Positions 1 to 8,915 of a DNA stretch of 64,000 bases are shown here, in pieces; within the stretch, counting starts at the first letter, position 1, and every line of letters begins with the position of its first letter. The position numbers were made by a program, and so were the translations under genes. Below the pieces are notes generated by a model. It searched no databases. It had not been told where the DNA came from and saw only the letters and a list, made by a program, of their open reading frames with translations. Origin of the DNA: Anaerolineales bacterium (GTDB taxonomy: Bacteria > Chloroflexota > Anaerolineae > Anaerolineales > Villigracilaceae). Location of the stretch: contig JABTUU010000002.1 in the NCBI GenBank assembly GCA_015075275.1, positions 124,001-188,000 on the forward strand. Direction: 5' to 3'.

Positions 1-444
1 TACAAGCAGGCTGACAATACCGAGCGCCCAACTTTCCCATCCAATTGCGCCGCCTTGCTGAAAAATTTTCGCCGCAACGAAAAGCATTAGCACAGATATC
101 GCCGGCGTGAGCCCTTCGATGAAATTGCTCAGCCAGGCTTCGCGGCGCAGACGGTGTAGAATCATCGTCACGCCCAAGATGATGATCGTGGGCGGCAAAA
201 TAGAACCAATCAATGCGATGAATCCGCCGGGGATGCCCGCTACCGCATAGCCGACGTACATCGCCATCTGCAACGCATCGCTGCCCGGCAACACGGACGA
301 CAACCCCACCGCTTGCACAAACTGCCCTTCAGTCACCATCTTTCCGACAACTTCGTGATATAGCAAACCGATCGAGGCGGGTCCCGATGTACTGAGCAGA
401 TTAACTTTGAGAAATATCCAGAAGAGTTCGAGAAATTGATCCAA
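1..444 (-). CDS. Chromate transporter (CHR) family protein, N-terminal part, truncated by window edge
   Basis: The minus-strand frame stays open to the first base of the window, so only the first 148 codons are present. I translated it by eye: it opens LDQFLELFWIFLKVNLLS, followed by STSGPASIGLLYHEVV, a PGSDALQMAMYVGY stretch and a LPPTIIILGV membrane segment. The proline/glycine-rich N-terminal block, the P-G-x-x-A motif near residue 52 and alternating hydrophobic segments are the pattern of the CHR membrane-transporter domain (chromate efflux or, more generally, oxyanion transport). The start is taken as TTG at 442-444 because GAGGAAAA lies just upstream and no ATG is available. It diverges from the lyase gene across about 95 bp. 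Whether it is a one-domain or two-domain CHR protein cannot be seen here. Substrate is not established. Confidence 0.75.
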   Translation of the reverse strand, partial: MDQFLELFWIFLKVNLLSTSGPASIGLLYHEVVGKMVTEGQFVQAVGLSSVLPGSDALQMAMYVGYAVAGIPGGFIALIGSILPPTIIILGVTMILHRLRREAWLSNFIEGLTPAISVLMLFVAAKIFQQGGAIGWESWALGIVSLLV

Positions 445-539
445 TAGTTTTCCTCACGAGTAGAGTAATTGTAATAGGAAAAAGGACTAGTAAATTAATC
501 AGGTGTAAAATAGATAAAAATCATATTTGGCGGTTAACA

Positions 540-2018
540 ATGTCTTCAAACAACTTTCGCAAAGAAAAAGATTCGCTCGGTGAACTGAACGTTCCAGCAA
601 ACGCGCTCTACGGCGTGCAAACCCAACGCGCAGTGGAGAACTTTCCCATCAGCGGACTTCGTCCATGGCGCGCGTTCATTTGGTCCATCGCGGCAGTGAA
701 ACGCGCGGCGGCGCTGGTAAATTTTGAACTCGGATTATTCAACGACCGCGAAGTTGACGGCAAGAAATTTACCGCAAAACAGCTGGCTGATTCCGTCGCT
801 CAAGCCGCAACTGAAGTGATGGACGGCAAATGGGATGCGCAATTCGTCGTGGAGCCGTTTCAGGCGGGCGCGGGGACGAGTCACAACATGAATGCGAACG
901 AGGTCATCGCCAATCGCGCCACGCAGATCCTCGGCGGCGAACTCGGAAAGTATTACGTCCATCCGAACGATCACGTCAACATGGCGCAATCCACGAACGA
1001 CACGATCCCCACGTCGATTCGTCTCGGCGCGTTGTGGCGCGTGGATGAGTTGTTGACTGCGCTGAAAAATTTACAGTCCGCGTTGGAGGCGAAGGCGAAA
1101 GAATTTGATTCCGTCGTCAAATCGGGGCGCACGCATTTGCAGGACGCCGTCCCTGTGAGGTTGGGTCAGGAATTTTCCGCGTATGCCAAAGCGGTCGAGC
1201 GCGATGCGGAACGTGTGCGCCGGTCCGCTGAGGGGTTGCGTCGGCTGGGGATCGGCGGGACAGCCGTCGGCTCCGGGTTGAACGCGCATCCCGAGTATCA
1301 CGCTCGCATGGTGAAAAAATTATCCGAGATCACCGGGCTTGAGTTGCAGACATCCGATAACTTGTTTGAATCCATGCAGTCTATGGCAGATGCGGCGGAC
1401 TTCTCCTCTTCACTGCGGACTCTCGCGTTGACGTTGATTCGAATTGCAAATGATTTTCGATTGCTCTCATCGGGACCGTCCACTGGATTCGACGAGATCA
1501 GATTGCCCGCCGTTCAGCCGGGCTCGTCCATCATGCCGGGCAAAGTGAATCCCGTGTTGGCTGAGATGCTCGATCAAGCGATGTTCCATGTGGTGGGATG
1601 CGATACGACCGTGGCGATGGCGGTGCAGGCGGGGCAACTCGAGTTGAATGTGATGATGCCGATCATCGCGCACAATTTATTCGAGATGATGCAAGTGGTC
1701 ATCGGATCAGTGAATGCGTTCACGGAACGCGCGGTGAAAGGTGTGACCGCCAACCGCGAAAAAGCGGAGGGCTGGCTGGCGAAGAACGCGATCATCGTCA
1801 CCGCGTTGAACCCCGTGATCGGATATTCGCAAGGCGCGGCGCTGGTGAAAGAGGCGATATCGTTGAATGCTTCGATCAAAGAATTGGCGCTCGAGAAAGC
1901 GAAAGTTGGCGCATTAAAACACCGCGACGAAGACAGGCCTGTAAAGCCTGAGGAGATCGAGTCTGCGCTGAGCGATTTGAGGAAACTGACCGACGGCGGA
2001 ATCGTGGGAGGGGCGTAA
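540..2018 (+). CDS. aspA: Aspartate ammonia-lyase (aspartase/fumarase superfamily)
   Basis: 492 residues, normal for the family. The superfamily signature GSSIMPGKVNP lies at about residues 328-338, with AGAGTSHNMN at 109-118, HPNDHVN at 141-147, STND at 151-154 and THLQDA at 198-203 forming the other active-site blocks. Aspartase deaminates L-aspartate to fumarate and ammonia; class II fumarase is the sister enzyme. AGAGTS (fumarases have TGSGTQ) and the later DTTVAMAVQAGQLELNVM segment (fumarases have the GNFELNV type) favour aspartase. I therefore prefer aspA, but fumarase activity is not excluded. The ATG at 540 has only a weak upstream GGCGG. A TAAAAT box at 506-511 is a possible -10. 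A small membrane protein follows after 22 bases. Confidence 0.85.
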   Translation: MSSNNFRKEKDSLGELNVPANALYGVQTQRAVENFPISGLRPWRAFIWSIAAVKRAAALVNFELGLFNDREVDGKKFTAKQLADSVAQAATEVMDGKWDAQFVVEPFQAGAGTSHNMNANEVIANRATQILGGELGKYYVHPNDHVNMAQSTNDTIPTSIRLGALWRVDELLTALKNLQSALEAKAKEFDSVVKSGRTHLQDAVPVRLGQEFSAYAKAVERDAERVRRSAEGLRRLGIGGTAVGSGLNAHPEYHARMVKKLSEITGLELQTSDNLFESMQSMADAADFSSSLRTLALTLIRIANDFRLLSSGPSTGFDEIRLPAVQPGSSIMPGKVNPVLAEMLDQAMFHVVGCDTTVAMAVQAGQLELNVMMPIIAHNLFEMMQVVIGSVNAFTERAVKGVTANREKAEGWLAKNAIIVTALNPVIGYSQGAALVKEAISLNASIKELALEKAKVGALKHRDEDRPVKPEEIESALSDLRKLTDGGIVGGA

Positions 2019-2040
2019 CCTCCATCGAAACGGAGACAGC

Positions 2041-2697
2041 ATGGCTCAATTTAAGATTCTACAGATGTTGGAAGACGCCTTCTTCGAGATCATGGCGTGG
2101 CTCTTGTTGTTGCCAAAGACTCTAGCGCAAGTCGTTTTCAAACCGGTTCGCGCCATCGAATATGTTAATGGCGAGTGGGAGAAAAAACCTGCGGAACGCT
2201 TCGATGAATTCCTCTCCCCCGTTGTATTTTGGATCTTCGTCGCAGTCCTGCCCATGACCTACGTCTTTCTCACAGAAACGGAAATTATAGAGAGCGGCGT
2301 CTTCGCTGTCTTTTCAGAGAATAAAATATGGTTGGGCGCGGGCATCGCCGCTCAGCCGCTCTTGATCTACCTAATGTGGATCGAACTCATCAACAATCGT
2401 CCGCTTCGAAAATCAGCCTTGCAACGGATGTTTTACATCCAATGCTACGTTACCGCGCCTGCGCTATTAGCGATAACGCTGGCGCTCCGCCTCGCTTCCA
2501 CGATACCGACGGCTCAATTCTGGTCGGCATTTATCGTTGCGTTTTTAATTTTCTATGAAACGCTCGTCATGAGAAGCGAGTTGAAGATGCGTTGGACAAA
2601 AGCGATCCTTACCGCCGCGGCGCCATTGGTCATCGTTGGAGCGTTCATCGCTCTGATTGTGCTTATTGTGCAGCTGTTCCGTCCGGTGATGTTGTAG
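2041..2697 (+). CDS. Multi-pass membrane protein of unknown function
   Basis: 218 residues. After an amphipathic N-terminal helix, about five hydrophobic segments are visible, near residues 59-80, 96-115, 133-152, 160-178 and 188-212. The architecture resembles small Yip1-type integral membrane proteins, but I see no diagnostic motif and assign no function. The start is supported by GGAGAC seven bases upstream of the ATG. It begins 22 bases after the aspartase gene and is probably co-transcribed with it. Its 3' end overlaps the convergent transferase gene by 35 bases, so no terminator fits between them. Confidence 0.6.
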   Translation: MAQFKILQMLEDAFFEIMAWLLLLPKTLAQVVFKPVRAIEYVNGEWEKKPAERFDEFLSPVVFWIFVAVLPMTYVFLTETEIIESGVFAVFSENKIWLGAGIAAQPLLIYLMWIELINNRPLRKSALQRMFYIQCYVTAPALLAITLALRLASTIPTAQFWSAFIVAFLIFYETLVMRSELKMRWTKAILTAAAPLVIVGAFIALIVLIVQLFRPVML

Positions 2698-3706
2698 CGG
2701 CGCGTATCGCCGTTACGCGCATCACGCGCCGGTCTTTGCCGCCGAAGCGATATTTGTACTCTTCGTCTCCGCGCATAAAGTCAAACTCCGAGCGTCCGTT
2801 CTCGCAACACCATTGAATAGTGAGCGCGAGCAATACCCAACCAGGCGACAATTCCATGTGATCGCGGCTGACGCCGGAGTTATATCCCCACAGTTTATTT
2901 TTATAGTCGAAGTTCAGGGACGCCGCCGATTTGACGCCGTCCACTTCGAGGAAAGCCAGCCATAAGTAACCGCTCTGGTGCGCTGCGCGCAAGGCGGCGG
3001 TCATATGTTCGCGCATCGCCGGGTGCAGAAAGTTCGCTTTGCTGGGGTCTTGCGTCATCAGGTGGAAGAAAGATTCCAGTTCGGGTTCGATCTCAGCCGA
3101 TTTATCTACCAGACGGAAGACGACGCGTCCGCTTTCGGCGGCGCGGCGCATTTTACGGCGGATTTCATGCCGCTGCTTCTTATCAATGTTCGCCAGATAG
3201 TCGTCGAACGAGCCGTTCAACGCAATGCGCGGCGTAGGGCGGTAGACCTCTTGACGACGTTCCCAGCCGCGTTTTTCCGCTTCCGCTTGCAAGGCGACAA
3301 GAGTGGGTGAATCATCGGGGAGGTTATACCAATCGAGAGCCGACCAACTGCCGCTATGAGAAGACGCGAGAAAATCCAACAGTCCCGCTAAGAAACGCGG
3401 TAGATCTTGTTCGCGTACGATCAGATCCAAATAATCGGAAACTTCGACGCTGCCGACGAGCAGCAACGCCGCGCGTCCGTCATGTTTTGCGATAAACAGC
3501 GGAGCAACGCCCACTAGCTGATCGCCTTCCGTAGCCGAGACTAGAATTAATTCAGCTTGTTTCCATTCGCCGCCGCCGAGCGTCTGCCACCATGCGCTCA
3601 GATATTCGTAGCGCGAAAACGGCGTATCGGCGACGCTTTGCTCAACCAGCGCGTTCCACGCGATCGGGTCGAACTCTAAAAAACTCTGATGCAGTTTAAA
3701 TTCCAT
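2663..3706 (-). CDS. GNAT-fold acyl/aminoacyl transferase (CelD/FemAB-like)
   Basis: 347 residues, cytosolic, no signal sequence. An N-terminal half (NALVEQSVADTPFSRYEYLSAWW, then hydrophobic strand LILVSATEGDQLVGVAPLF) is followed by the C-terminal signature FDFMRGDEEYKYRFGG near residues 311-326. That signature is typical of the Acetyltransf_6 clan found in CelD/BcsL-like and FemAB-like proteins. These transfer acyl or aminoacyl groups, often in envelope or polysaccharide modification; the substrate here is unknown. The charged stretch DKKQRHEIRRKMRRAAESG is the usual linker between the two GNAT-like halves. It is convergent with the upstream membrane protein (35-base overlap) and divergent from the PP2C-like gene. 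Confidence 0.75.
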   Translation of the reverse strand: MEFKLHQSFLEFDPIAWNALVEQSVADTPFSRYEYLSAWWQTLGGGEWKQAELILVSATEGDQLVGVAPLFIAKHDGRAALLLVGSVEVSDYLDLIVREQDLPRFLAGLLDFLASSHSGSWSALDWYNLPDDSPTLVALQAEAEKRGWERRQEVYRPTPRIALNGSFDDYLANIDKKQRHEIRRKMRRAAESGRVVFRLVDKSAEIEPELESFFHLMTQDPSKANFLHPAMREHMTAALRAAHQSGYLWLAFLEVDGVKSAASLNFDYKNKLWGYNSGVSRDHMELSPGWVLLALTIQWCCENGRSEFDFMRGDEEYKYRFGGKDRRVMRVTAIRAATTSPDGTAAQ

Positions 3707-3820
3707 TCACATTCACCGTCGTTAAAAATTTTCTTTCGCTTTGCTCCGCCGCTCCCGCCCTTATCCTTTATTCAAATTTTACCAGTATAATGATAGATAG
3801 TTTCTCATTATTCTTACGCC

Positions 3821-6331
3821 GTGCCTACCTTCGATCTCAACATCCTTCCTATTCGCCGAATGCATGGGCAAACACAAGCGGACATGCCCGGCTTGCTCGC
3901 GCTCACGCCTGCGCGCAAGGTCGCGCGCGGACGCGAAAAAGACAGCCTGATCGTCTACCTTGCGCTGTCAAATCATGCGTCGCTTTCCAACGCAGAACTG
4001 GCGCAGGTAAACCATAATGCGGCAGACATTTTCTATCAAACGCCCGGCTCACTGACTTCTGCCATGCGTAAAACCGCCGATCATATCAACGCGGCGCTAT
4101 TTGAGCGCAATCATTCCGCCAGCGAACACGGTCAGTACACGCTCGGTTTTCTCGCGCTCGCCGCTGTGCGCGAATCGCAATTTACCCTGCTTCTAAGCGG
4201 ACCGATGCGCGCAATCTGGACGGGCGAAGGACCGGCGCGTCAAGTCTACGACCCCGCGCTTTCAGGAAAAGGAATAGGCGCGAGCCAAAACTTCCAATTT
4301 CATTTTTCACAACTAGAACTTCACCCTAACGATTTGGTCGTATTATGCGCCACGTTTCCAAAAGATTGGGAAGCCGATCTACTGGGCGAACGTCCGCCCG
4401 CCTCGTTCGATGCAATGTATCGCAAATTAACTTTTGCCAAAGGCGATCTTCATGCCGCGCTCATTCAGCCGCAACCCGGACGAGGATTGATCACGATCTT
4501 ACGCGTGGATGTCGGCGATACTCCGCCGGAACAAACGCGCCATCCAGTCGCACCCATGCTTCCCGATGCGGCAAGCGTAGAAAGTCCGCAGGAATCGGCT
4601 AACGCTCCGGTCTCAAATATCCAACCCGACGCTTCATCAAATGTGAGCGTCTCTTCCCCTCCTATCACGGAAGAACAACTCGATACTCTAGCAGATTTCG
4701 GCGCACATTTCATTCAAGCATCCGCCTCTGCGCCGCTCTCCCATCCAACAGCAACGCCGCCCGTATCTCCAGATGAAATACGCCCCTCCGCGCCGCGCAA
4801 CTTTCCGTCGTCCATTCCGCGAGCGGCATCAAGCGAACCTGAGCCGTTAAAAACGGATATCGCCGATCAAACGGCGCAAGACGATGCGGAAGAAGAGGAC
4901 GAACGCCCGGTGAACGGCGCAACACCTGCAAACGCAAAGGCGGAGACCTCCGACGCGCATAAGATCGTCACGCGACAGATAGCGAAAATGATCGTAGACG
5001 CAATCCAAACTGCGCGAAATTTAAGCGCAAGGTTGGGAGATTCGTTGCAACGGTTTATTCCACGGTTATTGCCCGGAGCCGAATCATCCGCAGAGGGAGG
5101 AGCGCAACAGCCGATGCTCTTTGCACCCACTCACTTATTAAGCTTCGTCGCCGTCGCTATTCCAGTTCTAATTGCGACGATCGGGGTAGTCGTTTACCTA
5201 CGTTCTGGCCAAGGCGTGCAATACAGCGAATATTACCGTCAGGCGCAGAACGAAGTCGCGCGTGCGCTAAGCGAGAAAGATCCGTTACGTCAACGCGACG
5301 CTTGGGAGAAGTCTCTTGAACTGATCGATCGGGCGGAAACATACGGCGCGACCGAACAATCCGGTCAATTGCGGCAGATGGCGCAAGCCAACCTCGACGC
5401 GCTGATGGGTGTGCTGCGCCTTGAATTTATTCCTGCATTTACCGGCGGATTCGGCAACGACGCACATATCAGCCGTATGGCGGCGAACGAAAGCAATTTA
5501 TATATGCTCGAAGCGACGCGCGGCGAAATCCTTCACGCATCATTCACCGGTCGCGGTCTCGAATTGGATGCTTCTTTCAAATGTCAGCCGGGCAGTTACG
5601 CCGGCTACAAAGTCGGCGCGCTAGTCGACTTGGCAATATTGCCCAAGGTCAACCTCATCAGCGCCGCCGTAATGGGCGTAGATGCGGAAGGGAATCTACT
5701 GTACTGCGCGCCGGGACAAGCCCCGCAAGTCCTCCCGCTTCCGGCGCTCCCCAATACCGATTGGGAGCGCATCACCGGTTTTGCGCTGGATAGCGACACT
5801 CTCTACATGCTAGACGCCTCCGCGCGTTCAGTCTGGGTATATCAAGGACAAGAAAGCGCCTTCACAAGCACGCCTTATTTTTATTTTAGCAATCAGATTC
5901 CGACTACGCTCGACACGGCGATTGATATCGCCGTAAGCGGCGACGACCTCTACCTGCTTCACGCCGACGGTCATATCTCAACCTGCACTTTTAGCCGCAT
6001 CTCGCAAACTCCAACGAAGTGCGCCGATCCGCTCAATTTTGCCGACCCATTCCCAGCGCATCAAGACCGCAACGTCTTCGTGCAGGCGCACTTTACGCGC
6101 ATGGCTCTCACCGCTTTGCCAAACTCCGTCCTGCTCCTGCTCGATGCGGAAAACCGAGCTGTCTTTCGCTTCGCGCCGCGTTCGCTCGAACTTCAGAATC
6201 AACTCACTGGCTTTGCAGGCAAAGATAATCCATTCCAAGCCGGCTCTATAGACGCTATGGCCGTCAGCCCCAATTATGTGCTGTACCTTGCTATCGGAAA
6301 TCAAATCTATTTCGCAACCAATTTACCATAG
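3821..6331 (+). CDS. Membrane-anchored PP2C-like and beta-propeller-like protein
   Basis: 836 residues starting at GTG; an upstream TATAAT at 3786-3791 gives a leader of roughly 20 bases without a clear ribosome-binding site. Residues 1-230 look like a PPM/PP2C phosphatase fold (an FLALAAVRESQFTLLLSGPMRAIW strand pair, then LELHPNDLVVLCATFP) but lack the DGMGG and DNxT metal-binding motifs, so it is probably inactive. A Pro/Ser/Ala-rich acidic linker covers about 235-375. One transmembrane helix (LLSFVAVAIPVLIATIGVVV) sits near residue 448. The extracytoplasmic part has an alpha-helical stretch and then repeated strands such as SNLYMLEATRGEI, DTLYMLDASARSVWVY and DDLYLLHADGHI, each with an L-Y-x-L-x-A core, as in NHL/WD-type propellers. 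A sensory or scaffold role is inference. Confidence 0.55.
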   Translation: MPTFDLNILPIRRMHGQTQADMPGLLALTPARKVARGREKDSLIVYLALSNHASLSNAELAQVNHNAADIFYQTPGSLTSAMRKTADHINAALFERNHSASEHGQYTLGFLALAAVRESQFTLLLSGPMRAIWTGEGPARQVYDPALSGKGIGASQNFQFHFSQLELHPNDLVVLCATFPKDWEADLLGERPPASFDAMYRKLTFAKGDLHAALIQPQPGRGLITILRVDVGDTPPEQTRHPVAPMLPDAASVESPQESANAPVSNIQPDASSNVSVSSPPITEEQLDTLADFGAHFIQASASAPLSHPTATPPVSPDEIRPSAPRNFPSSIPRAASSEPEPLKTDIADQTAQDDAEEEDERPVNGATPANAKAETSDAHKIVTRQIAKMIVDAIQTARNLSARLGDSLQRFIPRLLPGAESSAEGGAQQPMLFAPTHLLSFVAVAIPVLIATIGVVVYLRSGQGVQYSEYYRQAQNEVARALSEKDPLRQRDAWEKSLELIDRAETYGATEQSGQLRQMAQANLDALMGVLRLEFIPAFTGGFGNDAHISRMAANESNLYMLEATRGEILHASFTGRGLELDASFKCQPGSYAGYKVGALVDLAILPKVNLISAAVMGVDAEGNLLYCAPGQAPQVLPLPALPNTDWERITGFALDSDTLYMLDASARSVWVYQGQESAFTSTPYFYFSNQIPTTLDTAIDIAVSGDDLYLLHADGHISTCTFSRISQTPTKCADPLNFADPFPAHQDRNVFVQAHFTRMALTALPNSVLLLLDAENRAVFRFAPRSLELQNQLTGFAGKDNPFQAGSIDAMAVSPNYVLYLAIGNQIYFATNLP

Positions 6332-6362
6332 TTAAGCGCTTGCGCGCCCGCATAATGTACGC

Positions 6363-7352
6363 ATGAACTTCTTCTCCCTCTTCCGACGAAAACCAGCGCC
6401 TCGCGCGCAAGCGACGGTCGCCGCAAACTCTCCTGACGAACCGCTTGAAACGATAATCCTCAAGACGCTCGTCATTGTTTACAATCCGATCATTGAACCG
6501 TCAACAGGGAAAAGGCTGTCCGAGTTCATGCGTTGGAACGCAGTCGAAGACCTTGGCAGAGGCTTCATGTCCGACATTCTGCAAGCCAGCGGCGGACTCG
6601 TCCACTATCAGATCATCGAACGCATAGACGTGAACGCATTCCCCGTCAAAGTGGACAGGCGCGCCTACGACGCAGAATCGTATTTGAGCGTTTTACGCGG
6701 CGACGCGCCTCCTCTCGCGCCCGCCGAAGCGGATTATTACGCGATTTTGAAAGATTTCAATATCTTGTCGCGCGTGGCAAAGAACGAAATTGACGAGGTA
6801 TGGATCTTCAACTTTCCGCACGCGGGATTCTACGAATCTATCATGGGCGGACCCGGCGCATTTTGGTGCAACGCGCCCCCGCTTCAACGCACCGATGCCG
6901 CCAAACGACGCTTTGTAATCATGGGATTCTCTTATGAGCGCGGCGTGGGCGAAATGCTCGAAAATATGGGGCATCGTGCCGAATCGATCATGGAAAAAAC
7001 ATTCGAGAAAGTTCCAACGGAAGCGAACCTCTGGCGCCGCTTCATTCGTTACGACAAAACATCGCCGGGCAAAGCCGCGCTAGGCAACGTCCACTTCGCG
7101 CCAAACAGCGTCCGCGACTACGACTGGAATAATCCTGCCGCCGTCATGAGCGAATGCGACGATTGGCTCCATAACTTCCCAGACTTTAAAGGCATTCGGC
7201 GCGAGGTCTCCACGAACGAATGGGGCAACGGCGATATACGCAAACACCACGTCTGGTGGCTGACGCACTTTCCGAAGACGAAAGGACGCCTCAACGGCGT
7301 ATCGAACAACTGGTGGCGTTATGTCGCCGATCCAAACAACGTCTCCGCTTGA
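6363..7352 (+). CDS. Conserved protein of unknown function
   Basis: 329 residues; I do not recognise the family. The N-terminus is basic (MNFFSLFRRKPAPRAQ) and not a signal peptide. The body is rich in aromatic residues and glycine: EVWIFNFPHAGFYESIMGGPGAFWCNAPP near 145-175, MGFSYERGVGEMLENMGHRAE near 185-205, and a C-terminal HHVWWLTHFPKTKGRLNGVSNNWW. The clustered His, Asp and Trp residues suggest a folded, possibly catalytic, domain, but I cannot name a reaction. It begins 31 bases after the PP2C-like/propeller gene, with a CATAAT box only six bases before its ATG, so it may have its own leaderless promoter as well as read-through. It ends 10 bases from the convergent methyltransferase. 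Confidence 0.5.
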   Translation: MNFFSLFRRKPAPRAQATVAANSPDEPLETIILKTLVIVYNPIIEPSTGKRLSEFMRWNAVEDLGRGFMSDILQASGGLVHYQIIERIDVNAFPVKVDRRAYDAESYLSVLRGDAPPLAPAEADYYAILKDFNILSRVAKNEIDEVWIFNFPHAGFYESIMGGPGAFWCNAPPLQRTDAAKRRFVIMGFSYERGVGEMLENMGHRAESIMEKTFEKVPTEANLWRRFIRYDKTSPGKAALGNVHFAPNSVRDYDWNNPAAVMSECDDWLHNFPDFKGIRREVSTNEWGNGDIRKHHVWWLTHFPKTKGRLNGVSNNWWRYVADPNNVSA

Positions 7353-7362
7353 ACGCCATCTT

Positions 7363-8094
7363 TTAACAGGGCGACCAAATTTGATACAGACCCAAATTCC
7401 CTGTCTCGCCGTCGGACAGAAAAGTCTGCACGATTCGAAAATCTGCCGCAACCGCCAGTTCGCTCAATTCAGATTCGCTGAAACAGTGGACGTACCGCAA
7501 GCCCTCTCCCCCGCTCCGCCAGTCCAACAGATAATCGCCTGCATCAACTTCCGACGAAGAGATAGCTACGCGCTCCCACGGTTGGATGCGTTTCCTCAAT
7601 TTCTCGCTGTTTAAGAATTGCCAATTCGAATGAATGAATAATCCGGCAGGCTTAAGCAATTGACGAATCGTCCGTAGGATATCCAAACGCAGTTCGGTCG
7701 AAGGAATATGATGCAGCGCCGCAAAAGCGACGATCAACGAATAATGATCGGCGTATAGCGACGCGGACAACTTTGTAATGTCCATCTGAACAAACGCAGT
7801 CGAAAAAGACGCGCCCTCCGAGGTTTCTACAGAGGGCAACTCGGCTGCGCGCAAGAGAGGCAGGCTGAAGTCCGCGCCGAGATACGAGCCGCGCTGCCCG
7901 CGCCGCGCCAATTCGCGCGCCAATTCGCCGTTGCCGCATCCCAAATCTAAAATAGTTTCGTCTTCCGCGAAGGTTTCAAGGATGCGCCGTACGCCGGGTT
8001 GAATCCGTTGTCGCGTAGCGGAAAACGAGTCGCCGAAACGCGCGTAAAAATCCTGGTTGAGTTGAATCAAACGAGCAGCGACGGCAGAATCCAT
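7363..8094 (-). CDS. Trm9/ALKBH8-like class I SAM methyltransferase
   Basis: 243 residues. SAM-binding motif I is LDLGCGNGELA at about 49-59; the acidic strand-2 residue is in LGADFSLPLL. Several features match the eukaryotic tRNA wobble-uridine methyltransferase Trm9/ALKBH8: FSATR near residue 25 (Trm9 has FSQTR), ALHHIPSTELRLDIL in the place of VVHHWSTRERR, and DYLLDW followed by RYVHCFSESEL (Trm9 has RYYHLYREGEL). Trm9 methylates the carboxymethyluridine that Elp3 chemistry makes at U34, and an elp3 gene lies 0.8 kb away, so a tRNA role is plausible but inferred. No Trm112 partner is visible. A perfect TATAAT (minus strand, 8101-8106) ends six bases before the ATG, predicting a leaderless mRNA. 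General small-molecule methyltransferase is the alternative. Confidence 0.7.
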   Translation of the reverse strand: MDSAVAARLIQLNQDFYARFGDSFSATRQRIQPGVRRILETFAEDETILDLGCGNGELARELARRGQRGSYLGADFSLPLLRAAELPSVETSEGASFSTAFVQMDITKLSASLYADHYSLIVAFAALHHIPSTELRLDILRTIRQLLKPAGLFIHSNWQFLNSEKLRKRIQPWERVAISSSEVDAGDYLLDWRSGGEGLRYVHCFSESELSELAVAADFRIVQTFLSDGETGNLGLYQIWSPC

Positions 8095-8100
8095 AGGAAG

Positions 8101-8117
8101 ATTATAACGGGTATAAT
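8101..8117. promoter_or_regulatory. Back-to-back divergent -10 boxes in a 29-base intergenic region
   Basis: Between the Trm9-like gene (ATG at 8094, minus) and cysH (ATG at 8124, plus) there are only 29 bases. The minus strand carries TATAAT at 8101-8106, six bases from the minus ATG. The plus strand carries TATAAT at 8112-8117, six bases from the plus ATG. With normal -10 to start-site spacing both transcripts would begin at or next to the start codon, giving two leaderless mRNAs. The -35 regions would lie inside the opposite gene and are not consensus. Confidence 0.65.
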
Positions 8118-8123
8118 GCCGCC

Positions 8124-8852
8124 ATGTTCACGCCGCTGGAAATAGAAGAACTTTCTACGAGTTTTGAAACCAGCTCGCCGCAAGAGATTCTAACGTGGGC
8201 GATCGAGAATTATTGGCCTCAGATCGCGCTTAGTTCGTCGTTTCAGACGCAATCCATGCCTTTACTGCATATGATCTCGCAGATCAGGCGCGATACGTTG
8301 ATCTTCTTCTTGGATACCGGCTACCACTTTTGGGAGACATTGATCTTCCGTGAAAAGGTCGCCTCCGAATGGAAGTTGAACGTGTTGGATCTCTACCGCG
8401 ACGCGCGCTGGGATATGTTTGTTCGAGGGCAGGTTCGCACGCTGCCGCTTGACGACCCGAACTTATGCTGTTTTATTCATAAGGTTCAGCCGATGCAAAA
8501 AGCGCTGAGAGATATGCGAGCCTGGATCAGCGGCATTCGCCGCGACCAGACAGCCGCGCGCGCCCGCGCCAAAATTCTAGAGTTGCAAGACGACGGCTTG
8601 CTAAAAGTCAACCCCATGTTAAATTGGACAAAAGCCGATGTGCAGCGATACATGGAAGAACACCGCTTGCCAACGCATCCACTATTCGAGAAGGGCTACC
8701 GCAGCGTCGGCTGCGCGCCCTGTACAACGGCGGTTGGCGTCGCCGACGATGAGCGCGCGGGACGTTGGCGGGGACGCGGCAAGACCGAATGCGGACTGCA
8801 TACCGAAATGTTCGTTAAGAAAGATGCGCGCGCGATAGAAACTATGCGTTGA
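8124..8852 (+). CDS. cysH: Adenylyl-sulfate (APS) reductase-type CysH
   Basis: 242 residues, PAPS-reductase family. The nucleotide-binding segment IALSSSFQTQSMPLL is near 34-48, and FLDTGYHFWETL near 62-73. Cysteines C115-C116 (LCC) with C197 and C200 (GCAPC) form the CC...CxxC set that binds a [4Fe-4S] cluster in APS-type reductases and is absent from the E. coli-type PAPS enzyme. C223 in KTECGLH is the catalytic redox cysteine near the C-terminus. It reduces adenylyl sulfate to sulfite with thioredoxin, in assimilatory sulfate reduction. No cysD/N or sulfite reductase is in the window. Start codon and a leaderless promoter are discussed under the divergent -10 boxes. Confidence 0.9.
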   Translation: MFTPLEIEELSTSFETSSPQEILTWAIENYWPQIALSSSFQTQSMPLLHMISQIRRDTLIFFLDTGYHFWETLIFREKVASEWKLNVLDLYRDARWDMFVRGQVRTLPLDDPNLCCFIHKVQPMQKALRDMRAWISGIRRDQTAARARAKILELQDDGLLKVNPMLNWTKADVQRYMEEHRLPTHPLFEKGYRSVGCAPCTTAVGVADDERAGRWRGRGKTECGLHTEMFVKKDARAIETMR

Positions 8853-8915
8853 AGTTTTGGAAAGAGGAAAGCGGAACCAGATGGACGCGTAAACGCATCC
8901 ATTTCAAGATCAATC

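Noticed and set aside
540..2018. Annotation as class II fumarase.
   Set aside because: AGAGTS and VQAGQLELNVM fit aspartases better, though the alternative is kept open in the feature entry.
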